A program made the translations under genes and the position numbers. Of a DNA stretch of 64,000 nucleotides, positions 53,716 to 62,131 are shown piece by piece; positions within the stretch are counted from its first letter, which is position 1, and every line of letters begins with the position of its first letter. The DNA comes from Streptomyces pactum (lineage in GTDB: Bacteria; Actinomycetota; Actinomycetes; Streptomycetales; Streptomycetaceae). The notes under the pieces were generated by a model. The model had not been told where the DNA came from and did not search any database. It was given only the letters and a program-made list of their open reading frames with translations. The stretch covers positions 62,001 to 126,000 of the forward strand of contig NZ_JACYXC010000002.1 in NCBI RefSeq assembly GCF_016031615.1, given 5' to 3'.

Positions 53716-54210
53716 ATGACCATCCCCGACTCCACGACCGCCGCCCACCCGCTGTTCGCCCAGGCCCTGCGCGAGCTGGGTCTCGACGTCGAGGTGCGGC
53801 GCTTCCCCGACGCCACCCGGACCGCCGCCGAGGCCGCCGCCGCGATCGGCTGTGAGCTGAGCCAGATCGTCAAGTCACTGGTCTTCGAGGCGGACGGCGA
53901 GCCGGTGCTGGTGCTCATGGACGGCGCCTCCCGGGTCGACACCGAACGGGTCCGCGCCGAGCTGGGCGCGGAGGCCGTCCGGCGGGCGGACGCCGGCACC
54001 GTACGGCAGGCCACCGGCTACGCCATCGGCGGCGTGCCGCCCTTCGGCCACCGGACGAAGACCCGGGTCCTCGCGGACCGGGGCCTGCTGGCGCACGACA
54101 CGGTGTGGGCCGCGGCGGGGACCCCGCACACCGTGTTCCCCATGGAACCCGCGACCCTGATCCGCCACGCGGGCGGCACGCCGGCGGACGTCCGGGAACG
54201 GTCCGCCTGA
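53716..54210 (+). CDS. YbaK/ProX-type aminoacyl-tRNA deacylase
   Basis: A 164-residue trans-editing domain protein that hydrolyses mischarged tRNA. Family pieces are CELSQIVKSLVFEADGEPVLVL with the conserved Lys, ATGYAIGGVPPFGH, and AAAGTPHTVFPM. Its size equals stand-alone YbaK-like proteins. A TAGCGT -10-like word seven bases upstream and the lack of a ribosome site suggest a leaderless mRNA. Confidence 0.92.
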   Translation: MTIPDSTTAAHPLFAQALRELGLDVEVRRFPDATRTAAEAAAAIGCELSQIVKSLVFEADGEPVLVLMDGASRVDTERVRAELGAEAVRRADAGTVRQATGYAIGGVPPFGHRTKTRVLADRGLLAHDTVWAAAGTPHTVFPMEPATLIRHAGGTPADVRERSA

Positions 54211-54438
54211 CGTCCCGGCGGCGGGACCGGCCCGGACCGCCGCGCGGGCCCGGCCCCGTGCGGGCTCCCGCGGGCCGGACGGCGTCGCGTGCGGCGCCCC
54301 GGGACACCGGCGCGGGACACCGGCGCCACGGCCCCGGGGGCACGGGCGGACCGCGCCCCGGTGGCCGTCCGGACCGCTGCCGGACCGTGCCCCGCCCCCG
54401 TCGTCCGGGGCCGCTGCCCGGGGCCGCCGGCCCGCGCG

Positions 54439-55359
54439 TCAGGGCATGATCACCAGTTTGCCGCGGGTGTGCCCGGTACGGCTGGCGTCCAGCGCCTCGC
54501 CGGCCCGGTCCAGCGGAAAGGTACGGGCGACCTCGACGGTGACGGCGCCGCGTTCCACGAGCGCGGCCAGTTCGGCGAGCTTCGCGCCGTCGGGGCGCAC
54601 CCACACCCAGTGGCCGCCGTGCTGCTCCACCTCGGGGTCGGCGACCGAGATGTGCCGGCCGCCCGGCGCCAGCACGGCCCGGGTGGTCTCCAGCTGGCCG
54701 CCGACGAAGTCCGCCACCGCGTTCACCCCTTCCGGCGCCAGCTCCCGCACCCGCTCCGCCAGCCCCTCGCCGTACTCCACGGGTTCACCGCCCAGGGAGC
54801 GGACGAAGTCGTGGTTGCGCGGCGAGGCGGTGCCCAGCACCCGGGCCCCGCGCTCCACGCCGAGCTGCACCGCGATGCTGCCCACCCCGCCCGACGCCCC
54901 GTGCACCAGAAGGGTGTCACCGGAACCGGCCCCGAGGCGGTCCAGGCTGCGCAGCGCGGTCAGGCCGGCCAGCGGCAGCCCGCCCGCCGGGGCCCACTCC
55001 AGCGCCGCCGGCTTCCGGGCGACCGCCTGGGCGTTCACCGCGACGTACTCGGCGAAGGTGCCGGCCTGCACCACGTCCTTGCGGGCGTACGCCATGACCT
55101 CGTCGCCGACGGCGAACTCCGGGGTGTCCGCGCCGAGCGCCCGCACCACCCCGGCGACGTCCCAGCCGGGCACGACCGGGAACACCGCATCCATCAGTCC
55201 GTCGAGACCACCCGCCATGACCTTCCAGTCCACCGGGTTGACGCCGGCCGCCCGCACCTCGATCAGGACCTGACCGGGCCCCACCTTGGGATCGGGGATC
55301 TCACCGAGCGTCAGGCGGGAGTTGTCGGGGGCGTAGGAGTCGTAGCTGACGGCGCGCAT
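54439..55359 (-). CDS. NADP-dependent quinone oxidoreductase-like MDR protein
   Basis: A 306-residue zinc-less medium-chain dehydrogenase. The GroES-like N-terminal part (GQVLIEVRAAGVNPVDWKVM) precedes the Rossmann domain LVHGASGGVGSIAVQLG. The C-terminal end is GKLVIMP, as in QOR proteins. It would reduce quinones or enones with NADPH. The start is ATG 55359. Confidence 0.92.
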   Translation of the reverse strand: MRAVSYDSYAPDNSRLTLGEIPDPKVGPGQVLIEVRAAGVNPVDWKVMAGGLDGLMDAVFPVVPGWDVAGVVRALGADTPEFAVGDEVMAYARKDVVQAGTFAEYVAVNAQAVARKPAALEWAPAGGLPLAGLTALRSLDRLGAGSGDTLLVHGASGGVGSIAVQLGVERGARVLGTASPRNHDFVRSLGGEPVEYGEGLAERVRELAPEGVNAVADFVGGQLETTRAVLAPGGRHISVADPEVEQHGGHWVWVRPDGAKLAELAALVERGAVTVEVARTFPLDRAGEALDASRTGHTRGKLVIMP

Positions 55360-55892
55360 GGACCGGCCTTTCTGCCGAGGGACGGGGTACGTGCCGGCGG
55401 TCACCTGAGGTGCCGGGCACCAGCCCACCTTGCCGGGTGCGGCGGGATGATGCCCGCCGGCGGGCCCGCGTGTCGGGCCGGCCGACGGCCCGCGGGTGGT
55501 GCCGGTGGGCGGCACGCCGATGCGTCTGCCGTGCGGTGCCGTCCGTCCGGGCCGGCGGGTGGCGTGTCCACGGGCCGGCGCGCGGCATGTCCTCCGGGCG
55601 GGTCCACGAGGGCGCCCGGCCCGTCCCGCCGGTGCGGGTTCACCCCGGGCGCCGGGCGGGCCGGCACGGTGGGGGAGCGCGGCCGGCGAGCTGGGCGCCG
55701 GACGCCGCGGCGCACACCGCCCGCCCGGCCGTGGCACCCGCGCCGGGCGTGGCACCCGCGCCGGGCGGGGACCGCGCGCCGGGCGCGGACCGGGGTGCGC
55801 CCCGCCCCTCCCCGCAGGGCGGGAGGCCGCGGGCGGGACCGGCGTGATAGGCATGGGCGGTTCGTGAAGGCACCACCCAGGGGAGAGGCTTG
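55360..55892. other. gene-free stretch with an 18-bp tandem repeat
   Basis: GTGGCACCCGCGCCGGGC occurs twice in tandem at 55731-55766 and is followed by two degenerate copies. No gene was found. Confidence 0.5.
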
Positions 55893-56351
55893 ATGGAGCG
55901 GATGAAGGCGCTCGGCATGGTGGCGGGCGCGCTGGTGATCGGCGTCGCGGGGCTGACCGGATGCTCCGACGACGACGGCGGGGACGCCGCCGCCGACCGG
56001 CCCGGGCGCAGCGCCGGCGCCCCGGCGGAACCGGGCGCCGACGCTCCGGCGGAATCCGGCGCCGACGCCCCCGCCGCCGAAGAGGCTTCCGCCGTCCCGT
56101 CCCCCGACCCGGCGCAGACCGCGGACCTGCTGAAGCGTCTCGGGGAGATCCACCCCACGCTCGCCACCGAGCAGGACAAGGCCGTGTCGCGGGCGCGCAA
56201 CGTCTGTGACGACGCCCGGTGGAGCGAGGGGGACGACGCCGGGGTCAACGCCCGGGCCGCCGACCGGTTCAGCGGGGGCGGGACGCCGGCCCTCACCCCG
56301 GAGCAGGGCGCCCGCATCGTCACGGCGGTACGGGAGACGTTCTGCCCGTGA
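55893..56351 (+). CDS. small lipoprotein
   Basis: A 152-residue exported lipoprotein. The signal peptide MERMKALGMVAGALVIGVAG runs into the lipobox LTGC. An acidic Ala/Pro-rich linker contains the repeat GADAPAE. A C-terminal helical domain has two Cys (ARNVCDDAR and the terminal TFCP) that could form a disulfide, reminiscent of DUF732. The function is unknown. GGGGAGAG lies upstream of ATG 55893. Its stop codon overlaps a GTGACCGGTCAC palindrome. Confidence 0.75.
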   Translation: MERMKALGMVAGALVIGVAGLTGCSDDDGGDAAADRPGRSAGAPAEPGADAPAESGADAPAAEEASAVPSPDPAQTADLLKRLGEIHPTLATEQDKAVSRARNVCDDARWSEGDDAGVNARAADRFSGGGTPALTPEQGARIVTAVRETFCP

Positions 56352-56387
56352 CCGGTCACGGTGGCCGAATGGTCGGTGACCGGTCAC
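56348..56387. repeat. two copies of the 12-bp palindrome GTGACCGGTCAC
   Basis: Copies at 56348-56359 (overlapping the lipoprotein stop) and 56376-56387 are spaced 28 bases apart. The rest of 56388-56725 is gene-free. Confidence 0.8.
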
Positions 56388-56725
56388 CGGGCGGCCCGGG
56401 GCCGAGGGACCACGCGAGTGGGGTGAGCCCGGGGCAGGAGTCCGTCGGGCGACCGGCTCCGGGCCGGCCCGGGCCGGTGAACGGCGGCCCCGGGGACGCC
56501 GGCCGGGCCGGCCCAGGACACCGCCGGGCCGGCCCCGGCCCGTTCACCCTTGCCGCGGCCGGACCCCGGCCCGCACCGCCGTGGTACGCAGCCCGTCCCG
56601 CGGGCCGGCCCCGCCGCCCGCGGACCCCGTTCGGCCGGCACCGTCCGTGGGCCGGGGGACTTCACGCGACACCCGGGCCTTCGGGACCGGCCGGCGCAGG
56701 TGCACCGGCGCCGGGGAACCGTGGG

Positions 56726-57082
56726 TCAGTCGTGCGGCGGGAGGCGGCCGATCTGATGGTCGGCGACGCTCAGCGCCTCGGCCACCAGCCGCTTGAGGTG
56801 CCCGTGCCGCAGTGCGTAGACCATCCGGCGGCCGTCCTTGCGCGCGGTGACCAGGCCCGCCAGCCGGAGCTTCGCCAGATGCTGACTGACCGACGGACGG
56901 GCGGCCCCGCACCCGGCGGTCAGCGTGGCGACGTCCGCCTCGCCCTCGACGAGCTGCCGCAGCAGCGCCAGCCGGGTCCGGTCGGCCAGCAGGGCCAGCA
57001 CCGCCACCGCGGCGTCCAGTCGTTCACCGTCGTCCACCAGGTGCGAAGGGTGTGCGGCCGCCGCCCGCGCGCGTGCGCTCAT
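56726..57082 (-). CDS. ArsR/SmtB family transcriptional regulator
   Basis: A 118-residue winged-helix repressor (VAVLALLADRTRLALLRQLVEGEADVATL; recognition helix ARPSVSQHLAKLRLAGLV). The Cys in LTAGCGAARPSV lies at the start of the recognition region and may bind metal. The start overlaps the MFS stop by four bases, so the two genes are coupled and the regulator probably controls the exporter. Confidence 0.93.
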   Translation of the reverse strand: MSARARAAAAHPSHLVDDGERLDAAVAVLALLADRTRLALLRQLVEGEADVATLTAGCGAARPSVSQHLAKLRLAGLVTARKDGRRMVYALRHGHLKRLVAEALSVADHQIGRLPPHD

Positions 57083-58491
57083 GCGCCCATCGTAGGACGC
57101 CCGCTCCGCCGCGGGACCCGGACGGGGCGCCCCCGGCCGGCGGGGCGCAGCGGCCAGCGGTCGTGCAGGTCGTCGATGACGAAGTGGTGCGTGTGCCGCC
57201 AGCCGGCGCCGGTCCGTCGAGCGCCGGCCAGGTGCGGGTGCCCGTCCCCCAGAGCGGTGTGCACATGGGCGAGACGGGCGGGGTCGCCGGCCGGCCACAG
57301 GCGCCGGGCCGCCAGCGCCGCGGCCAGGGCCACCGCGCCCAGCACCAGCGCCGCGCCGTCCAGGCCGGCGGTGGCCCCCAGCCAGCCGGCCAGCGGATAG
57401 GTGAGCAGCCAGCAGCCGTGGGAGAGGGAGAAGTGCGCGGCGAAGGCGCTGGTGAGGTCGGCGGTGCGGGCCGAGCGGCGGATCAGCCGTCCGGTCGGCG
57501 TCACCACGGCCGACTCGGCCAGCCCCAGGGCCGCCCAGGTGGCCAGCAGGACCGGCCAGGACCAGCTGCCCGGGCCCAGCCGGGTCGCCGCCGCCAGCGC
57601 GGTGAGCAGCAGTGCGGAGGCGAAGGCCGCGGGCAGCATCAGCGTGCGGTCCGCGACGCGGCGGGAGAGCCGGGGCAGCAGCAGCGCGGCGGTCATGGAC
57701 CCCGCCCCGTACGCGCCCAGGGCCAGCGGTACGTCCCGGGCCGCCCGGCCGAGGTCGTCGCGCACATGGACGACGGTGTTGACCAGCACCGTCGAGCCAC
57801 CGGCGGCGACCGCCAGGGTGAGCGGCAGCAGGGCGCGCAGCCGGGGGGTGGCGAGGAAGAGACGGATGCCCCGGGTGGCCCGGTCGCCGAAGCCCGCCGC
57901 CCGCGCCTCCGGCCGCGGCCCTGCCTGCGGTACCCGGGTGCGCAGCACCAGGACGGCGGAGACCAGGAACCCGGCGACGGTGCCCAGGAAGAGGGTGGGG
58001 TGGTCGATCCGGGTCAGCAGGACCGCGGCCAGCGCCGGACTGAGGACCATCTCCAGGTCGTACGAGAGCCGGGAGAGCGACAGCGCCCGGGTGTAGTCCT
58101 CCTCCGCGGGCAGCAGCCTGGGCAGCAGCGACTGGAACGCCGGGGCGAAGGCGGCCGAGGCCGACTGCAGCACGAAGATCAGCGCGTACACCTGCCACAC
58201 CTCGGTGACCAGCGGCAGGGCCATGGCCACCACCGCCCGGACCAGGTCCGCGGCGACCAGCAGGGCGCGCGGCGCCATCCGGTGGGTGAGCGCGGCGATC
58301 AGAGGGGCCAGGCCCACGTAGGCGACCATCTTGATCGCCAGGGCGGTGCCCAGCACCGTTCCCGCCCGGTCGCCGGCGAGGTCGTGGGCGAGCAGTCCCA
58401 GGGCCACCGTCGCCAGGCCGGTGCCCACCAGCGCGATGCTCTGGGCCAGGAACAGACGGCGCCAGGCGCGGTCGCGCGGTACGGACAGCAC
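57079..58491 (-). CDS. MFS transporter
   Basis: A 470-residue major-facilitator transporter with about twelve hydrophobic helices. It has an unusual His-rich C-terminal tail (RLAHVHTALGDGHPHLAG and WRHTHHFVIDDLHDRW) that could bind metal ions. The ArsR regulator follows with a 4-base overlap. Together they suggest a metal- or drug-responsive efflux pair. GGAGGG lies before the ATG at 58491. Confidence 0.9.
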   Translation of the reverse strand: MLSVPRDRAWRRLFLAQSIALVGTGLATVALGLLAHDLAGDRAGTVLGTALAIKMVAYVGLAPLIAALTHRMAPRALLVAADLVRAVVAMALPLVTEVWQVYALIFVLQSASAAFAPAFQSLLPRLLPAEEDYTRALSLSRLSYDLEMVLSPALAAVLLTRIDHPTLFLGTVAGFLVSAVLVLRTRVPQAGPRPEARAAGFGDRATRGIRLFLATPRLRALLPLTLAVAAGGSTVLVNTVVHVRDDLGRAARDVPLALGAYGAGSMTAALLLPRLSRRVADRTLMLPAAFASALLLTALAAATRLGPGSWSWPVLLATWAALGLAESAVVTPTGRLIRRSARTADLTSAFAAHFSLSHGCWLLTYPLAGWLGATAGLDGAALVLGAVALAAALAARRLWPAGDPARLAHVHTALGDGHPHLAGARRTGAGWRHTHHFVIDDLHDRWPLRPAGRGRPVRVPRRSGRPTMGA

Positions 58492-58533
58492 GGTCCCTCC
58501 CGGGTGGCGGTGGTCTCCGCCCCCACTCTATTC

Positions 58534-58559
58534 AACACGTGCGCATCCATGCACCTGTT
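58534..58559. promoter_or_regulatory. putative ArsR operator of the MFS-arsR operon
   Basis: AACACGTGC (58534-58542) and GCACCTGTT (58551-58559) pair at eight of nine positions across an 8-base spacer, 43 bases before the MFS start. The size matches ArsR/SmtB sites. Confidence 0.6.
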
Positions 58560-58638
58560 TGTCGTGCGGACGCCCCGCCCGGCCGGGCGGGGCGCCGGGG
58601 GAGCCGACGGGGCGTGCCCAGGTCGGGGCCGCGCGAGG

Positions 58639-59052
58639 TCACCCCGGGGCGTTGTCCGCCCGGATCCGCACCTGCTCCGCCAGCCGCTCCAGACTGCTGT
58701 CGAGGGCCTGCCGCACCGCGTCCGACGGCGGGGCGTGCCGCTCGTCGAAGAAGGACAGATGGACCGTGACCTCGCTCGCCCCGCTCCCGATGCCCGCCAC
58801 CTGGAGCCAGCCGGTGTACCGGCCGCTGTCGCGCGTTCCCCACTCCAGCCGCAACTGGTCCTGATGGGCCCGGAACAGCCCCGGTTCGTCCTGCCCGGTG
58901 CGGTCCTCGTGGACCGTGACCGCCGGCAGGTCGTCGGCGCGGACGTGCAGGTCACGCGGGAGCCAGCTGTCCATGCGGCTCACCTGGCTCGCCTGGTCGA
59001 AGACGTGCTCCGGCAGCGCCGGCATGGTGCGCGAGCGTTCGTACTCGGTCAT
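58639..59052 (-). CDS. SRPBCC / polyketide cyclase-like protein
   Basis: A 137-residue START-fold protein (TEYERSRTMPALPEHVFDQA, then the strand GRYTGWLQVAGIG and the C-terminal helix SDAVRQALDSSLERLAEQV). Such proteins bind a small hydrophobic ligand. GGAGG lies nine bases before ATG 59052. Its partner is unknown. Confidence 0.85.
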   Translation of the reverse strand: MTEYERSRTMPALPEHVFDQASQVSRMDSWLPRDLHVRADDLPAVTVHEDRTGQDEPGLFRAHQDQLRLEWGTRDSGRYTGWLQVAGIGSGASEVTVHLSFFDERHAPPSDAVRQALDSSLERLAEQVRIRADNAPG

Positions 59053-59832
59053 CGGCGTCATCCTCCGTCCTGACGGGATCGTTGCCGGGCGAGTGCCCCG
59101 ATCCCGGCGAAGAAAGCCCCGAAATCGCCCGTTCCGCGGCGCCGGTGGCCGGTCCGCGCCCGCCCCCCGGGCCGAAACGGGACGGTGTGCGATGTCTTGT
59201 CGCCCGGGATACGGGCTGGCTAGACTCCGCCGGAGTTTCACGCGCTGCACATTTCCTTCATTTTGTGATCATTCTGTGATCCGCGCTCGAAAATCTTCAT
59301 GCTCTGCACGGAAGACGTGCTCATCAGGGGGCCGAAGTGGGACGAGGAAGTGACGCACGGGTGACGGGGGTCTTAACGTCCCGCCTCCGGGTGGCCCGGC
59401 CCCCGGCCGCCGGACCCGCGCCGTTACCCGCGTGCCGGCCGCACGGTGCGGTCCCCGGAGCACCACGGCCCGGGGCCCGGGTGCCGGGCCGGAGCCGGTG
59501 ATGGCCGACGCGACGGCCGGCAGACCCGGCGCTCCCGGTTCCCCGCACCATCGGCCCGCCGCGCGGCAGCCCGCCACCGCCGCCGCCCTCGTCCCCGCCG
59601 CCCCGACCCCGCCCTCGTCCCGGCCGCCGTCCCCGCCCCTGGCGGCCCGGGCCGCCACCCCCCGCCCCCGCTCCCGCGCCGGCCCCCGTCCAGGCCCCCG
59701 CCGTTCCCGCCGCCCCGGCCGCCGCTCCCGTCCCCGCCGCCCCCGTCGCCCGGGTGCCCGCTGTTCCCCTCGCTCCCGCCCGGGTCCCCGCCGTTCCCGC
59801 CGCTCCTGTCCCCGCGGTCCCGGGCGGCGCCG
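59053..59832. other. leader region of the RiPP-like cluster, no firm gene
   Basis: A promoter-like TTGTCG-N18-TAGACT (59197-59226) reads rightward. An AT-rich patch follows with TGTGATC repeated at 59264 and 59275, one helical turn apart. Tiny frames exist here (MLCTEDVLIRGPKWDEEVTH at 59299-59364 on plus; a 28-codon minus-strand frame ending near 59247), but neither has a ribosome site. From about 59560 to 59830 the sequence is C-rich and low-complexity; one frame reads as an Ala/Pro repeat but does not join the peptidase frame. Confidence 0.45.
59197..59226 (+). promoter_or_regulatory. candidate promoter of the RiPP-like cluster
   Basis: TTGTCG and TAGACT with an 18-base spacer, 600 bases upstream of the peptidase gene. 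Confidence 0.4.
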
Positions 59833-61860
59833 GTGAGCGCCCCGGCCTCCGCCCCGGAGGCCTCCGGCGCCGACGGCCGGCCGGGGTTCAAGGTCTACCG
59901 GCCCGTGCTGCCGGAGGTCTGCCCCACCGATCCGGCCCTGATGGTGCTCACCGGCGATGCCGGCGGCCGGTGCGAAATCTTCGCCTGGGACGCCCGCACC
60001 GGCCGCTCCCGGCAGGTCACCGACCGGCCGCACGGCACCCTGCACTGCGCGATCGGACCGGACGCGGCGATCTGGTGGTTCGACGAGGACCGGGACGGCC
60101 GGGGCGTCTGGCGCCGGCAGGACTTCCACGGCGGTCCCGACCGTACGGCCCTGCCCGGGGTCCCGCAGGGGACGCCGCGGGGTCTGGCCGCGGCCGCGGA
60201 CGGCACGGTCGCCGTCGGCCTGGGCGACGGCGACGGACTCGCCGTGTACCTCGGCCGCCCCGGACGCCCCGCCCGGCGGGTGCTGCGGGTCGCGGGGGCG
60301 GCGGCGCTCGCCGGACTCTCCGCCGACGGTGCCCTGTTCGCCGTGGCCGGCCCCGCCACCGGACCCGGCGCGGTGACGGTCCACCGCGCCGACGGCACCC
60401 GGACCGAGCGGTGGTCCGGCCGGACCGGGGCGGTGTGGGCCCTCGGTTTCGCCCCCCGCACCCCCGGCCGGCGCCGCCGCCACGGTGCCGGCCGGGACCC
60501 CCGCGCCGCCCCCCCCACCTCCTTACCGGCACCCGCGCTCGCCCCGCCACCGACGCCCGGGACACCGGACGGCCCCGGGGCCCCGGCACCGGACGCGGCC
60601 GGCCCGTACCGGCCCGAACTGCTGCTGGTGCGGCGGTACGGGGACGGGTACGCACCCGCCACCTGGCGGCCCGGCGCCGGCACCGAGACCCACACCTGGT
60701 GCGCCTTCGACACCGAGATCACCGCCCGCTGGTACCCGTGCGGGCGGCGGGTGCTGATCCGGCAGGACCGGCACGGCCGCAGCCGGCTGTTCACCGCCGA
60801 CCTCGACCGCCGCACCCTGGAACCGGTCCCGGTCCCCGGGGGCACGGTGCTGGACGCCGCCCCCCGGGGCGAGTCGGACGTGCACCTCCTGTGGACCGAC
60901 TCCGCCACCCCGCCCCGGCTGCTGTCCACCGCGGGCAGCACCCTGCCCACCATCGGCTCACCCGTCGGACGGGTCCCCGGCCGGCACACCGAACTGTGGA
61001 CGGACGGCGCGGACGGCCCGGTGCACACCCTGCTCAGCCTGCCCGGCACCGGCTCCGACCGGCCGCCGCCGCTGGTCTTCCTGGTCCACGGAGGCCCGGC
61101 CGACCACGACCGGGACGCCTACGACCCGATGGTGCACTCCCTCGTCGCCTCCGGGTACGCCGTCGCACGCGTCAACTACCGCGGTTCCACCGGCTACGGA
61201 CCCCGCTGGCGCGCCGCCTACCGCGACGGCGTCGGCCTCACCCAGGTCGCCGACCTCACCGCGGTCCGCGCCGACCTGCTCCGCCGCGGCCTGGCCCGCC
61301 CCGGCGCGATCGGACTGTGGGGCACCTCCTGGGGCGGCTACCTGGTCCTGCTCGCCCTGGGCACCCGGCCGGACCTGTGGCAGGCGGGCGTGGCGGTGAA
61401 GCCGGTGGCCGACTGCGCCCTGGCGTACCGCGCGGGCACCCCGGCGCTCCGCGCCCTGGACGAGGCGCTGTTCGGCGGCACGCCCGAGCAGGTCCCCGAG
61501 CGCTACGCCGCCGCCTCGCCGCTGCGGTACGCGGCCCGGGTCCGGGCCCCGCTGCTGGTGGTGGCCGGCACCCGGGACGCCAAGTGCCCGCCCGGGCAGA
61601 TCCGCGCCTACCTGGCGGCGCTCACCGCCGCCGGCGTCCCGCACGAGGCGATGTGGCTGGACTCCGGCCACGACGGCTACCTCGGCGGAGAGCACGTGGT
61701 CGTGCTCCGCCGCGCCATGGCCTTCCTCGGCCGGGGACTGCGCGGCACGCGGCCCGGGCCCCACGAAGCTCCCCGTCCCGACGGGCACGGGGGAACCGGG
61801 AGCCGCCTCGCCGGCGCTCCCGGTGACCGCACCACCGGCCGACACCAGGAGAGGAGGTAG
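59833..61860 (+). CDS. S9 family prolyl oligopeptidase-like peptidase
   Basis: A 675-residue serine peptidase. An N-terminal beta-propeller (about 20-400) is interrupted by a Pro/Ala/Arg-rich insert at about 209-259. The alpha/beta hydrolase domain starts near FLVHGGPADHDRD. The catalytic triad is Ser499 in GTSWGGY, Asp582 in GTRDAKCP and His613 in DSGHDGY. There is no signal peptide. GTG 59833 is the most likely start but its ribosome site is weak. The gene ends five bases before the precursor-like peptide, so a role in cutting or editing that peptide is the natural inference. Confidence 0.85.
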   Translation: MSAPASAPEASGADGRPGFKVYRPVLPEVCPTDPALMVLTGDAGGRCEIFAWDARTGRSRQVTDRPHGTLHCAIGPDAAIWWFDEDRDGRGVWRRQDFHGGPDRTALPGVPQGTPRGLAAAADGTVAVGLGDGDGLAVYLGRPGRPARRVLRVAGAAALAGLSADGALFAVAGPATGPGAVTVHRADGTRTERWSGRTGAVWALGFAPRTPGRRRRHGAGRDPRAAPPTSLPAPALAPPPTPGTPDGPGAPAPDAAGPYRPELLLVRRYGDGYAPATWRPGAGTETHTWCAFDTEITARWYPCGRRVLIRQDRHGRSRLFTADLDRRTLEPVPVPGGTVLDAAPRGESDVHLLWTDSATPPRLLSTAGSTLPTIGSPVGRVPGRHTELWTDGADGPVHTLLSLPGTGSDRPPPLVFLVHGGPADHDRDAYDPMVHSLVASGYAVARVNYRGSTGYGPRWRAAYRDGVGLTQVADLTAVRADLLRRGLARPGAIGLWGTSWGGYLVLLALGTRPDLWQAGVAVKPVADCALAYRAGTPALRALDEALFGGTPEQVPERYAAASPLRYAARVRAPLLVVAGTRDAKCPPGQIRAYLAALTAAGVPHEAMWLDSGHDGYLGGEHVVVLRRAMAFLGRGLRGTRPGPHEAPRPDGHGGTGSRLAGAPGDRTTGRHQERR

Positions 61861-61865
61861 CAGCC

Positions 61866-61985
61866 ATGCAGAAGGACATCATCCACAACGACCCGCTGAC
61901 GGGCGAGGAGGAGAGCCGTTCGCCGGGCGTCGGGATCGTCGTCACCGTCCCGTTCCGCAACGCGGAGGGTAACGAGGAGGACTGA
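61866..61985 (+). CDS. candidate RiPP precursor peptide, 39 residues
   Basis: A tiny gene, too short for most gene finders. AGGAGGT overlaps the peptidase stop and sits eight bases before the ATG, a near-perfect ribosome site. The N-terminal part (MQKDIIHNDPLTGEEESRS) is acidic and leader-like. A Gly- and beta-branched-rich segment PGVGIVVTVPF (20-30) looks like a core, and the end RNAEGNEED is acidic. There are no Cys residues, so thioether or lanthionine chemistry is unlikely. C-methylation at Val, Ile or Thr by the adjacent B12 radical SAM enzyme is plausible but inferred. Confidence 0.72.
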   Translation: MQKDIIHNDPLTGEEESRSPGVGIVVTVPFRNAEGNEED

Positions 61986-61990
61986 CCTCC

Positions 61991-62024
61991 CCGGCCGGCC
62001 CGGGTCCGCCACCGGGCCGGCCGG
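61991..62024 (+). terminator. hairpin between the precursor and radical SAM genes
   Basis: Perfect 13-bp arms (61991-62003 and 62012-62024) with an 8-base loop start five bases after the precursor stop. It could be a partial terminator or mRNA stabiliser that gives more precursor than enzyme. Confidence 0.65.
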
Positions 62025-62131
62025 TTCCGGCACCGCCCGCTCCCCGGCCGTCCCGCCCCGCCGCCCCTGTCCCCGCCCGGAACCCGCACCGCCCGTACCC
62101 CGAACTCCCGTAGCCTCGCCGAGGAGCAGCC

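Noticed and set aside
59247..59330. 28-codon minus-strand frame in the AT-rich patch as a second peptide gene
   Set aside because: No ribosome site and no recognisable family; kept only as a note in the leader region.
59501..59836. 111-codon plus-strand frame whose stop overlaps the peptidase start
   Set aside because: Pro/Arg/Ser low-complexity sequence without a ribosome site; several frames are open here because the DNA is C-rich.
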